Of a stretch of 57,265 nucleotides of DNA, positions 33,292 through 42,931 are shown piece by piece. The notes beneath the pieces were generated by a model. That model saw only the letters and a list, made by a program, of their open reading frames with translations, did not search any database and was not told where the DNA came from. The position numbers and the translations under genes are program-made. Each line of letters opens with the position of its first letter. Within the stretch, counting starts at the first letter, position 1. The DNA comes from Candidatus Obscuribacter sp. (lineage in GTDB: Bacteria > Cyanobacteriota > Vampirovibrionia > Obscuribacterales > Obscuribacteraceae): contig JADKDV010000015.1 in assembly GCA_016718315.1 (NCBI GenBank), positions 1-57,265 of the forward strand, given 5' to 3'.

Positions 33292-34125
33292 TTATTTTGC
33301 AATCTTGGTCTGGACGTTGACTAGCTCACGGGCTCTCTCTGCGGCTTTGACTACGGCTTTGATCAAAGTCACTCTCAGTTTGCCTTCTTCTAATTCCATC
33401 AAACCATCGATGGTGCAGCCAGCTGGAGTTGTCACTGTATCTTTAAGCAAGGCTGGATGAGCTTTTGTTTCAAGCACCATTTTTGAGGCACCGTACATGG
33501 TTTGGGCTGCTAGTAAGGTGGAAATTTCTCTTGGTATGCCCAGCTTGACACCAGCTTCTGCTAGAGATTCGATCACTACATATAGGTAAGCTGGACCACT
33601 GGCTGATAATGCGGTGACAGCGTCCATCAAACTCTCATCTACAAAGACTGTTTTGCCGACACAGGCAAAAATCGCCTCGCAAGATTTGAGGTGGTCCTGA
33701 GTGGCATGGGCACCACCACACAGCCCTGTCATGCCAGCATTGATGACACAGGGAGTATTGGGCATAGCCCTTATCACCGGCATATTGGCTTTGACGCGTT
33801 CTTGGACAAAGGTAGTTGAGACTGACGCTGCTACTGAGATCAAAAGCTGGTCAACTGTCAGCTCGTCGGCTATTTCGCGTAGCACTTTATCCATGTTTTG
33901 AGGTTTGACAGCTAAGAGGATAATATCTGCGCCGCGCACACATTTTTTGTTGTCGAGCGAAACATCAATGCCAAGACGCTCCTGCACTCGGGTCAGCGAC
34001 GCTTCGCGCGCGACCGTGCCAGTGACGTCCTTAGCTTTGATGGCACCGTCTTTGACAAGCCCGGCAATAAGCGCCTCGCCTAGTTTGCCTACGCCTATGA
34101 CTGCGACTTTTTTACCACTGAGCAT
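33292..34125 (-). CDS. proC: Pyrroline-5-carboxylate reductase
   Basis: ATG 34125 follows GAGGAAGCAAA. About 277 residues, the usual length. Last step of proline synthesis, reducing pyrroline-5-carboxylate with NAD(P)H. The Rossmann motif is VIGVGKLGEALIAGL; a conserved stretch is RAMPNTPCVINAGMTGLC; the ProC signature is VTTPAGCTIDGLMELEEG. Transcribed alone. Intact and typical, so function is safe. Confidence 0.93.
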   Translation of the reverse strand: MLSGKKVAVIGVGKLGEALIAGLVKDGAIKAKDVTGTVAREASLTRVQERLGIDVSLDNKKCVRGADIILLAVKPQNMDKVLREIADELTVDQLLISVAASVSTTFVQERVKANMPVIRAMPNTPCVINAGMTGLCGGAHATQDHLKSCEAIFACVGKTVFVDESLMDAVTALSASGPAYLYVVIESLAEAGVKLGIPREISTLLAAQTMYGASKMVLETKAHPALLKDTVTTPAGCTIDGLMELEEGKLRVTLIKAVVKAAERARELVNVQTKIAK

Positions 34126-34270
34126 TTTGCTTCCTCTTTTACAACTTATCAATTTTTACCACGGTTGTCAGTTTAACCATGGTCTTAGCGAGGGTTTAGT
34201 TTATAGTTTTGCTTGGTAATTAGATAACAGATAATAAAGTCATTTGTATTTGCCTATATAAGCGCTGACA

Positions 34271-36019
34271 ATGTACAAACCTAAAAAATATGTCCGGCTT
34301 GATCTGCTGCCCCGCATGCCGCGGTTGCCAGACATACGCAATCTTTTAAACGAAGCTAAAAAAGCTCGTGCTTGTACCGTTGAGTTGCCCTGGCGCTCCG
34401 AAAACCTTGGTCTGCGTTTTTCGCTTACTGTGCGTGTTGAAGTAGGCGGTGGCGAGCCAATCTGGACCTTATATGAAGGCGAAGGCAGCAAATCAAGAGT
34501 AATGTGGAGCACCGGCTTTAACGAAGTTGAATTGCTCTATGACGTACTGACTCTATCTTTGCCTACTGATGGACCCAATATTTTTGCGCCTTTTCAAGAT
34601 AAGCCTGCCGAGGCAGCGCCAAGTAGAGGCGAGCCAGTTAGTGATAGTCAGATTAGCTACGCCCGTAGCTACGAAAAAACTGGTGGAGATGCTGCTCCCA
34701 GTGACTTTTATAAGCCGACTGACTCGGCAAATGCTGCGCTCAATGCCGAGTATGCTAATTTTTTGATGACCGAAGAACCAGTAGTGGTCAAAGCCTCAAA
34801 AGCGCCTACTGAAGAATTTGAAAAACCACGCAGTACCGCACCTATGACTGCTGATTTGCCACTGCCAGATTTAGAAGCGGTGCAAGGCCAAGCTCAAGCA
34901 CAGGCACAAGCACAAGCTCAAGCATCGGCACCAGCACCAGCACCAGCTCAAGCAGAAGCGCCGGCTCAACCCAATGCTCCTTTGCCTCCGGGTTATCCGC
35001 AGCCTCAGTATCCGTATCCGCCTCAACCAGGTTATGCCTATCCAGCTGGCTATCCCTATGCTCAGCCTTTTCCCCCTAACTACAATTATCCTGCCGGCTA
35101 TGCTCCCGGTCCCGGCTATCCGGCTGGTTATCCTTACGGTCCTACACCATATCCATATCAGCAGATGCCTCCAGGTTATCCGCAGCAGTCCACACCAACT
35201 GACGCGCTTTCGGCGGCATCAACGGTGCCTCTATCACCAGGAGCTGCACCTGGTTATAACGGAGGCAATGCTAACGATCCTTATGCATCACATGTGGTGG
35301 CACCGCATCCGGATCTTGTCAAAAAACGTCCTAACGTTATGCTCGGTAGCTTCCTTGTGGATGCTGGACTTGTGCCCAAGGCTACTATTGATGCCGCTCT
35401 CCAGGTGCAGATACTGGTCAGCCAGGGCACACTCTCGGCGATGAAGGCAGCTGAAGCTGTCAGACGTGCTCATATACGTGGTGGCTCAGTGGAGCCAGAA
35501 CCCCAGGACCACAACGTTAAACCAAACGAAATGGCTGTGCGGGTTAAACCGCAAATTGGTCAAGTGCTTGTTATGGCTGGAATTATTTCGGCTGCTCAGC
35601 TTAAGACTGCTCTTGGTCTGCAAGATGTCTTGCGCTCCGGCAATATGGCCATGGAAGAAGCGGTGCGTACCCTGGCTCAAACACTAAATACCAAAGAAGA
35701 AATCAAACCTGGTGCTTCTGATGAAGAAGCAGAAGAAGTAAAGCAAGCACTTGCTTTGCTCAAGAAGTCTGGACTATTAAACGAGCAAGATCTTGATCTC
35801 GCTCTTAAAAAACGCGCGGACAAAGGTGGGCAGGTCTCCAAAATCCTTGTGGCATCAGGCAATCTGGACAAGATTACTCTTGATGCGGCAGTTGCTTGCC
35901 AGAGACATCTCACTAGTGGCAAGCTCAAGATGGAGCAAATTGTGCCAGCCTTGCACTACTGTCAGCGTATGCGTGTATCCTTTGAGGATGCAGCCAGTGA
36001 GCTGGGTCTGACTGTCTAG
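34271..36019 (+). CDS. MshEN-like protein with Pro/Tyr-rich linker, paralog of 28989 gene
   Basis: 582 residues. The N-terminal domain (1-100: LPDIRNLLNEAKKARACTVE, EPIWTLYEGEGSKSRVMW, VELLYDVLTLS) matches that of the gene at 28989. Residues about 195-330 are a Gln/Ala then Pro/Tyr/Gly-rich linker (AQAQAQAQAQA; YPYPPQPGYAYPAGYPYAQ). Then come three MshEN-like units (MLGSFLVDAGLVPKATIDAAL, QVLVMAGIISAAQLKTALGL, ALLKKSGLLNEQDLDLALKK). No signal, helix or ATPase motif. Divergent from proC. Unknown job; a phase-separating or filament-forming scaffold is conceivable from the sticky linker. Confidence 0.6.
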   Translation: MYKPKKYVRLDLLPRMPRLPDIRNLLNEAKKARACTVELPWRSENLGLRFSLTVRVEVGGGEPIWTLYEGEGSKSRVMWSTGFNEVELLYDVLTLSLPTDGPNIFAPFQDKPAEAAPSRGEPVSDSQISYARSYEKTGGDAAPSDFYKPTDSANAALNAEYANFLMTEEPVVVKASKAPTEEFEKPRSTAPMTADLPLPDLEAVQGQAQAQAQAQAQASAPAPAPAQAEAPAQPNAPLPPGYPQPQYPYPPQPGYAYPAGYPYAQPFPPNYNYPAGYAPGPGYPAGYPYGPTPYPYQQMPPGYPQQSTPTDALSAASTVPLSPGAAPGYNGGNANDPYASHVVAPHPDLVKKRPNVMLGSFLVDAGLVPKATIDAALQVQILVSQGTLSAMKAAEAVRRAHIRGGSVEPEPQDHNVKPNEMAVRVKPQIGQVLVMAGIISAAQLKTALGLQDVLRSGNMAMEEAVRTLAQTLNTKEEIKPGASDEEAEEVKQALALLKKSGLLNEQDLDLALKKRADKGGQVSKILVASGNLDKITLDAAVACQRHLTSGKLKMEQIVPALHYCQRMRVSFEDAASELGLTV

Positions 36020-36020
36020 C

Positions 36021-36854
36021 GTGGATAATGATTGCGGGGCTAATACTCCCCATAATCTGCTGTTACTGGGTGTAGGTCAAACTGCGCGTGCTTTATTAAA
36101 AGCCCTGGATGACCCTGGTAGTATATTGCAACGCCCAGATATTGGCTCCATATATGGTACCACCCGCAACGGCGACCGTGTTGCCGACTTGACTGCCCTT
36201 GGTGTGCAGCCAGTCTTGATGGGGGCAGCTGATAGTGCCAGAGAGCTTCTACAATTAGCATGTGGTGCCTATGTGCTTGTTTCTTTTCCACCTGACGGTG
36301 TGAGCGACAGGGCTCTAGCTGAGCTTGTTAGTGGTGCTGCCAAAATTGTCTATATTTCGTCTACTGGTGTTTATGGACAGACTAGTGGCAAAATCAATGA
36401 AGAAAGTGCTGTCGATAGCTCGCAAAAAGCCAGGCTACAAGCCGAAGAAATTTGGCGCGCCAGTGGCGCTATTGTGCTAAGAGCACCTGGGCTGTATAGC
36501 GGAGTCGATAGCATGTTAAAGCGAATAACTGGGGGCGACTATCGCATTCCAGGAGATGGTCACAATTATGTCTCACGCATACATCTCTATGATCTGGCTC
36601 AGATAATTATGGCGGCGTTTTTGCGTGCAGCCAGAGGTGCACTCTATGTCACCGGAGACAATAGACCAGCTACTCATCTAGAAGTCGTGCAGTGGCTCTG
36701 TCAAAAGTATCAATTGCCTTTGCCGCAGTTTGCTCCACTTGAGCAAGTCCATCAAACACTGAGGGGCAATCGTCAAATCGACAATAGTCGCGTCCTCACT
36801 GACTTGTCTGTGACCTTGCGTTATCCAACTTTTGTAGAAGGCTTTGAGTCTTAG
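36021..36854 (+). CDS. NAD(P)-dependent epimerase-like SDR protein
   Basis: GTG 36021 begins one base after the stop of the previous gene, so the two are coupled. Extended short-chain dehydrogenase of the YeeZ-like type: a dinucleotide motif LLLLGVGQTARALLKAL, then VYISSTGVYGQTSGK, where Tyr takes the place of the YxxxK pair, VLRAPGLYSGVDSML, and a substrate region with YVSRIHLYDLAQIIMAA. These proteins bind NADP and act on sugars or unknown small molecules. Exact substrate unknown. Confidence 0.8.
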   Translation: MDNDCGANTPHNLLLLGVGQTARALLKALDDPGSILQRPDIGSIYGTTRNGDRVADLTALGVQPVLMGAADSARELLQLACGAYVLVSFPPDGVSDRALAELVSGAAKIVYISSTGVYGQTSGKINEESAVDSSQKARLQAEEIWRASGAIVLRAPGLYSGVDSMLKRITGGDYRIPGDGHNYVSRIHLYDLAQIIMAAFLRAARGALYVTGDNRPATHLEVVQWLCQKYQLPLPQFAPLEQVHQTLRGNRQIDNSRVLTDLSVTLRYPTFVEGFES

Positions 36855-36860
36855 TCAGTC

Positions 36861-38432
36861 TTAGTTGATGCGACGTTTGCGACAGCGAAACGGGAATTTA
36901 AATATGGTATTACCAACGGTGACATCGACCTGGACGTCTTGATCGCGCGGATAGAGAAAAAACAACTCCCCGGTGCGTGACTCCAAAGGCTCCATCGATA
37001 TTGGTTGCAGACCTACCTGTCTTATACCTTCGGATCTGATTAAGCCTGATTCTCTATTGGAGTCTTCGTCTTCTTCATCACTTAAGATGTTTTCGCGGCT
37101 GGGCAGCACACCGATGCGTGTGGGCACCACATGTGATATGCCGGGCCATTCACCCCAAACACCAAAGACATTGGGCCCGCGGAAGAGGTCGTGACCATCT
37201 TGTGGTACCAATCCCCGATAGCTTCTAGACTTTTGCATATTGGCTAGCCAGGGGCGGTTTAGGGTGAGATCCCACATGATGCGCTCACGTCTTATGCGGT
37301 CAATGATGCGATGATCGACCAGCGGGATTTCGGTGAGTCTGTGATTATTGGCAGTGCGTGGATGTTTTTCTACTTTGTAAAATTTGACATCGCCCAATCC
37401 AAATACATGTCTGTGCTCATCTGTATTGGTGACGCAAACCAGCACACCAGCTAGTTCCCAGAGATCGATTACAGTCACAGCCACCCTTATATTGTTGACT
37501 GTGATATAGCGCAAAGGAAAGTCCTGATCAATGATTTCATGCGAATGAGGTGAGCCTGGCTCCCATACAAATTGCACTTGTCCGGCGTGGACAGAGGGTT
37601 TTTGTGGATGATTAGCTTTGTTTTTTATATCTTGAGCTTCCAGGAAGAGTTGTCCTGAGATTTTGCGTGAGCCCAGATCGCGATAAAAAAGCGCCTCATG
37701 TCTTAAAAGATCTGCCAGGTCAAGTTCTTTGTAGCCTGGCTCTTGGGCTAGAGCCTGACGCGCTCTAGCAAAAGCGTCTTTAGCTTCGTCTTTGAGTCCT
37801 TGCTGGACCAGTGCGCGGGCCAGTCGACCATAGGTCAGACCCAGTAGATTGTTTTGCGCTGGTGTGCCCTGGCTGCTTTCAGTCATTCTGCTGAGAGCCA
37901 ATTTAGCATGGCTTTCGGCTTCATGCGATTTGCTCAGCCTGAGCTCGGCTTCGGCCAGTTGTGAATAAATCTGAGCTGATAGGTAGTTTGACTGGGCGCT
38001 GTCTTTAGAGTTGTCTTTGTATTTGTTAGATAGGCTAAGCAAGCTTTCGTAGGCTTGATGATTGCGCTCAAGCGCTAAGTTAACCCCGGCCAGTCCCAGT
38101 TTGCAGCGTTCAAGGGCACCCCTGTCGCCGCTGCCCCGGTTAATTTCTTTGATAGTGTATTCAAACTGACTTCTGGCACTTTCATACTTGCGCTGGTTCA
38201 GGCTTCTTTCGCCTTCAAGATAGAGCTTAAAACTGTGGTCGCCTTCGTTTTCGAGGAGGTGCATCGATCCGGTGTTTTGTCTGGGAGTCTGGGCCGGTTG
38301 TTTGAGTGTTTGACCGGCTGGTTCGGCGGCATCAATGGGAGTCGGCTCCTGTGCCATGGCAAACTGTCCGTTAATTGCTACGGACAGGGCTAGGGCAATC
38401 AGGCTGACTCTTTTGGGGCTTGCTACTCTCAT
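36861..38432 (-). CDS. Exported TPR protein with unknown C-terminal domain
   Basis: ATG 38432 starts a signal peptide (VSLIALALSVAINGQFAMAQ); the frame continues upstream to 38531 without support. TPRs cover about residues 70-260 (SFKLYLEGERSLNQRKYESA, LSAQIYSQLAEAELRLSKSHE, TYGRLARALVQQGLKDEAKD). The last 230 residues form a beta-rich domain (VVPTRIGVLPSRENIL, GELFFLYPRDQDVQVDV) that I do not recognise. Probably envelope-located. Convergent with the SDR gene, with 6 bp between. Confidence 0.7.
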   Translation of the reverse strand: MRVASPKRVSLIALALSVAINGQFAMAQEPTPIDAAEPAGQTLKQPAQTPRQNTGSMHLLENEGDHSFKLYLEGERSLNQRKYESARSQFEYTIKEINRGSGDRGALERCKLGLAGVNLALERNHQAYESLLSLSNKYKDNSKDSAQSNYLSAQIYSQLAEAELRLSKSHEAESHAKLALSRMTESSQGTPAQNNLLGLTYGRLARALVQQGLKDEAKDAFARARQALAQEPGYKELDLADLLRHEALFYRDLGSRKISGQLFLEAQDIKNKANHPQKPSVHAGQVQFVWEPGSPHSHEIIDQDFPLRYITVNNIRVAVTVIDLWELAGVLVCVTNTDEHRHVFGLGDVKFYKVEKHPRTANNHRLTEIPLVDHRIIDRIRRERIMWDLTLNRPWLANMQKSRSYRGLVPQDGHDLFRGPNVFGVWGEWPGISHVVPTRIGVLPSRENILSDEEDEDSNRESGLIRSEGIRQVGLQPISMEPLESRTGELFFLYPRDQDVQVDVTVGNTIFKFPFRCRKRRIN

Positions 38433-38612
38433 TACTCTCAAGTGAGGATTGTCTAACCCTCGATATCTACCTATTTTATAGTGTCCAACCGTCTTAGTCT
38501 TAAACTGGATCAAATGGATAAATAGGGGCATAATATTGACGGCACAAAATTTAAATTGCTTCGTCCTTGAGTTTTGTGTTCACGACACAACAGGTGTCGA
38601 TAGGGGGGCTGA

Positions 38613-39731
38613 TTGAGCCTGTTTTTACGCAAAGTTGCTTTTACTAAAAAGAGCCTGGTTCTTTTGCTTGGCCTGGCTGTGGCTGCGGATATAGTGATCG
38701 CTGCAGATATGGTGATTGCGGCTCCTGTACCAGCGACCGCCCCTGCTCCGGCAGCTAATTTGTCCAGTAGTGCGACCAAGGCTCCTTTTGCCAGCACGAC
38801 TAAATCTCCTGTCGTTAGTACCAATAAAGCTAAAGCAAAATCAGTCAGACGTATTGCCAAAGGCCACCGCACCCGCCGCACCAGGACTGCTGCCCTAAAG
38901 CCGCTTGTGCCCAGCCTCGATACCTCGGTGCCAGCAGCGCAAGCGACAAGTACTGCCAGTAGCGAGGTACGCAATTTACTTACATATGGTGCTCGCAAAC
39001 ATAAAGAAGGTTCACTCACCGAGGCTGAAGATTGTTTCCGCCGAGTACTGAGTCAGGATCCTCAAAACGTCGATGCATTTTTTAATCTTGGCGCATTAGC
39101 AGAGGGACGTGGCGACTTAATTGTAGCTCTCGGTCATTACCGGGCCGCCCATGCCTTAAATCCCAAGGATAAGCAAATCACAGAAGCTGTCAGCTCTATG
39201 GAGAAGGCTCTTAAACAAGGTGGTAATGGTTCGGATACAAGGATTACCCGCAGTGGTTTTAGCTTGACCCCGCCTTTTGCCCTGCCACACCCACTGCCTG
39301 TGGGCGGCACAATCGCCAGTCCTGTCGATTTTACTAATACTGGTTTTGGTGGCAGTCTATCTGCTTTTCCTCAAAGACCCCAAGGCCAAAATTTACTTAC
39401 ACCTTCTGGTTATAGTGCCAGTGCGGCGGCTCCTGTGCTTTTGCCCTCAGCCGATCCCGCACCAGTGTCACAAGACGGACAGTTGTTTCAACTGACTGGC
39501 ACACAAAATGCTGCTATGCCACCGGTAGTGCCGGTGCAGCAAAACAATCAAACACCGCCTAGCTTGACTGTGGGTAACTCTCAGTCGGGAGTGGCTCCAA
39601 CAGGTCCGTCGCGTGGTCGCATGGCTGCCCGTGCGGCAGCCAATATGGCTCTATCCATAGGTACCAGCTACGCCTTGCGCGGTACTGGTCTGCACTGTCC
39701 AATTTGTCGCATTGTGCGTTTACGCTTTTGA
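38613..39731 (+). CDS. Exported TPR protein, Ala/Pro-rich
   Basis: TTG 38613 is supported by GGGGGG five bases upstream. A signal peptide (SLVLLLGLAVAADIVIAA) and an Ala/Thr/Lys-rich stretch lead to two TPRs (EAEDCFRRVLSQDPQNVDAF, LGALAEGRGDLIVALGHYRA; residues about 115-190). The rest is low-complexity, ending in a Gly/Ala segment and HCPICRIVRLRF. The stop overlaps the start of the next gene (TTGA at 39728). Confidence 0.65.
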   Translation: MSLFLRKVAFTKKSLVLLLGLAVAADIVIAADMVIAAPVPATAPAPAANLSSSATKAPFASTTKSPVVSTNKAKAKSVRRIAKGHRTRRTRTAALKPLVPSLDTSVPAAQATSTASSEVRNLLTYGARKHKEGSLTEAEDCFRRVLSQDPQNVDAFFNLGALAEGRGDLIVALGHYRAAHALNPKDKQITEAVSSMEKALKQGGNGSDTRITRSGFSLTPPFALPHPLPVGGTIASPVDFTNTGFGGSLSAFPQRPQGQNLLTPSGYSASAAAPVLLPSADPAPVSQDGQLFQLTGTQNAAMPPVVPVQQNNQTPPSLTVGNSQSGVAPTGPSRGRMAARAAANMALSIGTSYALRGTGLHCPICRIVRLRF

Positions 39732-40195
39732 GATTTTGTCTTTGGCTCTTAAGTTTGCTCTTTGTTGTCCTGATTGCAGGCAATGGCAGTTGTGCTGAGG
39801 CGCAAGACGTACGCATCAGACGACCCGCTGGAAGTCCTACAGCAAGCCTTACTGGTAGTAGCTCAGGCGCTCTGGGGACAAATCCAAATGAGCTTAGCCC
39901 TATACTGATGCCAGTCACCTCTGACCGGCTAGATATAGGGATAGTCAAAGTCCATGACCGTTGGCTGGAGCGTTATGTTAATCCAGTCTTTTGTCCTGTG
40001 GACATCTGTCATGGCTCGTGCGCAGCATATGATGATGCCTGTCTTTTATCAGGTAGCCAGCCGGTGCTCAGTTATTTTGGCGAGTTAAACGGCTTTGTTT
40101 TGCGCGGTTGCGGTGGTGCTTGCAGTCAAAGCCACGGGCAGTCTGACTTAGTCAACTCAGTGCACGCACAGGCTAGTGGCTCGTGTTGTCACTGA
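39728..40195 (+). CDS. Small exported Cys-rich protein
   Basis: TTG 39728 overlaps the stop of the upstream gene in TTGA; TTG 39704 is also in frame. The signal peptide FCLWLLSLLFVVLIAGNGSC leads to a mature protein of about 130 residues. It has eight Cys in three groups (FCPVDICHGSCAAYDDAC, RGCGGAC, GSCCH), suggesting disulfides or a metal site. I do not recognise the family. It is translationally coupled to the TPR gene, so the two products may act together in the envelope. Confidence 0.55.
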   Translation: MRFCLWLLSLLFVVLIAGNGSCAEAQDVRIRRPAGSPTASLTGSSSGALGTNPNELSPILMPVTSDRLDIGIVKVHDRWLERYVNPVFCPVDICHGSCAAYDDACLLSGSQPVLSYFGELNGFVLRGCGGACSQSHGQSDLVNSVHAQASGSCCH

Positions 40196-40269
40196 CGTGC
40201 ATGTAGGGATTACCCTGTATATCACTGACAGAGTGATTGTTATTATCTTGCCGTAGAGAACTCCCGGTC

Positions 40270-40296
40270 AATGCCTCGCCTCGCCAGCGAGGCATT
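40270..40296. terminator. Hairpin between convergent genes
   Basis: AATGCCTCGC (40270-40279) and GCGAGGCATT (40287-40296) with a 7-base loop, between the Cys-rich gene (plus) and the Spy-like gene (minus). A bidirectional terminator is likely, though T-tracts are short. Confidence 0.5.
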
Positions 40297-40318
40297 TGCC
40301 TTGGGAATCGTATCGCAT

Positions 40319-40816
40319 TTAGCTTTGAGCGGGCTGGGCATTGTCTTTGCCAAATCCTCTTTTGTGATGATGTTTGCCTCTGCCAGCGCGCATTTTACCC
40401 ACGCGATCGCGTAGCTTTTGTCTTTGCTCAACTGTCAGTTGCTCGCCTGAATCAATCCTGAATGCCAGTTTGGCAGAAGCCAACTCAGCGCTAAGGGCGT
40501 TGATTTTGTCTTGCTCGGCCATGATCTGTGTTTTGTCGATAGTACTTTGAGCAAGCATATCTTGAATGTTTTTACGGTGAGTTAGAAGCTCTTCCTTCTT
40601 AGGTTTTGCTGACTCTTTAAACTTGGCTTTGAGAGCACTTATCGCCTGCTTTTGCTCGTCTGAGAGACCAAGGGCGTTTAGTTTGCCTGGCGATTTTTGT
40701 TTGGCTAACTCGGTGGTATTAATAGTGGCTCCTTTAGCGCTGTCATCGGCAAACGCTGGCAGAGCGGCAGTGAGCAGAGTAAGACTGACTAAGACCTTAA
40801 ATATGTTGCTTTGCAT
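40319..40816 (-). CDS. Spy/CpxP-like periplasmic protein
   Basis: ATG 40816 follows AAAGGAGTCGCC. The signal peptide is NIFKVLVSLTLLTAALPAFA. The mature part of about 140 residues is all helical and charged, with LTXXQ-like motifs (LGLSDEQKQAISALKAKF, EQLTVEQRQKLRDRVGKM) and a basic His-rich tail (KHHHKRG). Spy-type proteins are ATP-independent chaperones that protect envelope proteins under stress; the His tail could bind metal. Transcribed in the same direction as, and downstream of, dnaK, but behind the dnaK terminator. Confidence 0.75.
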   Translation of the reverse strand: MQSNIFKVLVSLTLLTAALPAFADDSAKGATINTTELAKQKSPGKLNALGLSDEQKQAISALKAKFKESAKPKKEELLTHRKNIQDMLAQSTIDKTQIMAEQDKINALSAELASAKLAFRIDSGEQLTVEQRQKLRDRVGKMRAGRGKHHHKRGFGKDNAQPAQS

Positions 40817-40886
40817 GGCGACTCCTTTGTCGTATGAACCCATACTGACTAAACGTAATTTGCCGCCAAAAAGTTCAAAATAAAAA

Positions 40887-40911
40887 GGGTGACTTTTAAA
40901 ACAAGTCACCC
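40887..40911 (-). terminator. Rho-independent terminator of dnaK
   Basis: GGGTGACTT (40887-40895) and AAGTCACCC (40903-40911) around ttaaaac, a perfect 9-bp stem. Read on the minus strand it is followed by TTTTTATTTT, the textbook form. It lies 24 bases after the dnaK stop. Confidence 0.92.
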
Positions 40912-40935
40912 TCTCTGTTTGATCTATCTATGTAA

Positions 40936-42870
40936 TTAGACGATTTCGGCGTCCACTACATCACTGTTGTTGCTGGAGCTTGTGCTGTTGCTTCTTTCGG
41001 TACTACCAGCAGTGGCGCCAACAGGCTCTTTTGTAGCGTCGGCAGCGGCTTTGCTACCTGCTTCCTGAGCTTCTTTTTGCATTTGCTGGAAGTGGTTGGT
41101 CAAATCTTCGACAGCTTTTTTAAGGCTATCGAGTGATGTGTCGTCTTTGATCTTTTGTTTGAGCTCGCCTATCAGCATCTCTGCTCGCGATTTATTGCTG
41201 GCAGAGACCAGAGCAGCAGCTTCACTTAGATGTTTTTCGACGGCATAGACTAGACCATCAGCTTCGTTTCTCAAATCAGCTTTGGCTTTTTTGACAGTGT
41301 CTTCCTTTGTATTGGCTTCAGCTTCTCTTACCATGCGCTCTACATCTTCTTTGGTCAAGTTAGTAGATGCTGTGATTGTTATTTTTTGTACTTTGCCAGT
41401 GGTTTCGTCTTTGGCTGTGACCGAGACGATACCGTTGGCGTCGATATCAAAGGACACTTCGATTTTTGCCATGCCACGGCGTCCGGGCGCGATACCATCG
41501 AGCATAAAGTTACCGAGCAACTTATTGTCTCTAGCAATCGGTCTTTCGCCCTGGAATACCTGGACGTCCACATTGGTCTGGTTGTCTTCAGCAGTGCTGA
41601 AGGTTTGAGACTTGTGGGTGGGGATTGTGGTGTTCTTTTCTACCAGTTTGGTGAATACACCACCCATGGTTTCAATACCGAGCGATAGTGGTGTGACATC
41701 GAGCAAGACGATTTCGCTTACTTCGCCGCCGAGGATACCAGCTTGTACTGCTGCACCAATCGCTACAACTTCATCAGGGTTAACTGATTGGTTGGGATCT
41801 TTGCCGCCGGTGAGGCTCTTAACTAGCTCTTTTACAGCTGGTATACGAGTACTACCACCGACCAAAACAATTTCGTCGATATTAGAGTAGGTCAGCTTAG
41901 CGTCAGCTAGAGCTTGTTCGACAGGCTTACGCAGGCGCTCTACAAGTTCTCTTGTGAGCTCGTTAAACTTAGCTCTGGTGAGCTTCATGTCGAGGTGCTT
42001 GGGACCTGTTTCATTGGCAGTGATAAAGGGCAATGCCACTGAAGTTTCGTTGACTGACGAGAGTTCGATTTTGGCTTTTTCGGCAGCTTCTGTGAGGCGC
42101 TGCAAAGCTTGAGGATCTTTTGTTAGATCCACGCCTTCTTGCGCTTTGAATTCTTTGGCAAACCATTCCACCAGTTTGTGGTCAAAGTCGTCGCCGCCCA
42201 GGTGGGTGTCGCCGGATGTCGATTTGACTTCAAAAACACCGTCGCCAACTTCCATGATTGATACGTCAAAAGTACCGCCACCAAGGTCAAATACCAGGAT
42301 GGTTTCGTCTTTCTTTTTGTCGAGACCATAAGCAAGAGCGGCCGCTGTAGGTTCGTTGATGATTCTCAGGACCTCAAGACCAGCGATTGCGCCAGCGTTT
42401 TTGGTGGCTTGACGCTGAGAGTCGTTGAAGTAGGCAGGTACTGTGATAACAGCGCTGGTGACAGCGACACCGAGATATTTTTCAGCATCTTCTTTGAGCT
42501 TGCGCAAAATCATCGCTGAAATTTCTTCAGGGCTGTACTCTTTGCCGCCCATTGGCACGCGGCAACCGCCTTCGGGGCTTTCTTTTACTTTGTATGTGAC
42601 AATCTCTTTTTCATGGTTGATTTCGCTAAAGTGGCGACCCATAAAGCGTTTGATTGAATAAACTGTGTTTTGTGGATTGATAACCGCCTGACGACGGGCT
42701 AGTTGACCAACCAGGCGCTCTCCACCCTTGGATACTGCGACCACTGATGGCATGGTACGAGCCCCCTCGGAGTTAGCTATAACTGTTGGTTGTCCGCCTT
42801 CCATCACGGCTACAACAGAGTTAGTTGTACCTAAGTCGATTCCGACTGATTTTCCTGGACCCTTAGCCAT
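40936..42870 (-). CDS. dnaK: Chaperone DnaK (Hsp70)
   Basis: 644 residues, full length. ATP-driven chaperone that folds and disaggregates proteins with DnaJ and GrpE. ATPase landmarks: GIDLGTTNSVVAVMEG, FDLGGGTFDVSIMEVGDG and EIVLVGGSTRIPAVKELV. The substrate-binding domain follows from about residue 390, with a helical lid and a Gly/Ser/Asn-rich tail ending DVVDAEIV. No grpE or dnaJ gene is adjacent, so this may be one of several dnaK copies or a separately placed one, as in cyanobacteria. Strong terminator downstream. Confidence 0.97.
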   Translation of the reverse strand: MAKGPGKSVGIDLGTTNSVVAVMEGGQPTVIANSEGARTMPSVVAVSKGGERLVGQLARRQAVINPQNTVYSIKRFMGRHFSEINHEKEIVTYKVKESPEGGCRVPMGGKEYSPEEISAMILRKLKEDAEKYLGVAVTSAVITVPAYFNDSQRQATKNAGAIAGLEVLRIINEPTAAALAYGLDKKKDETILVFDLGGGTFDVSIMEVGDGVFEVKSTSGDTHLGGDDFDHKLVEWFAKEFKAQEGVDLTKDPQALQRLTEAAEKAKIELSSVNETSVALPFITANETGPKHLDMKLTRAKFNELTRELVERLRKPVEQALADAKLTYSNIDEIVLVGGSTRIPAVKELVKSLTGGKDPNQSVNPDEVVAIGAAVQAGILGGEVSEIVLLDVTPLSLGIETMGGVFTKLVEKNTTIPTHKSQTFSTAEDNQTNVDVQVFQGERPIARDNKLLGNFMLDGIAPGRRGMAKIEVSFDIDANGIVSVTAKDETTGKVQKITITASTNLTKEDVERMVREAEANTKEDTVKKAKADLRNEADGLVYAVEKHLSEAAALVSASNKSRAEMLIGELKQKIKDDTSLDSLKKAVEDLTNHFQQMQKEAQEAGSKAAADATKEPVGATAGSTERSNSTSSSNNSDVVDAEIV

Positions 42871-42931
42871 ATTGCATTCCCCAATTTAGTGTTCAAGAAC
42901 TATGTATTTAGTGCACGACCTAATGGCGCAC

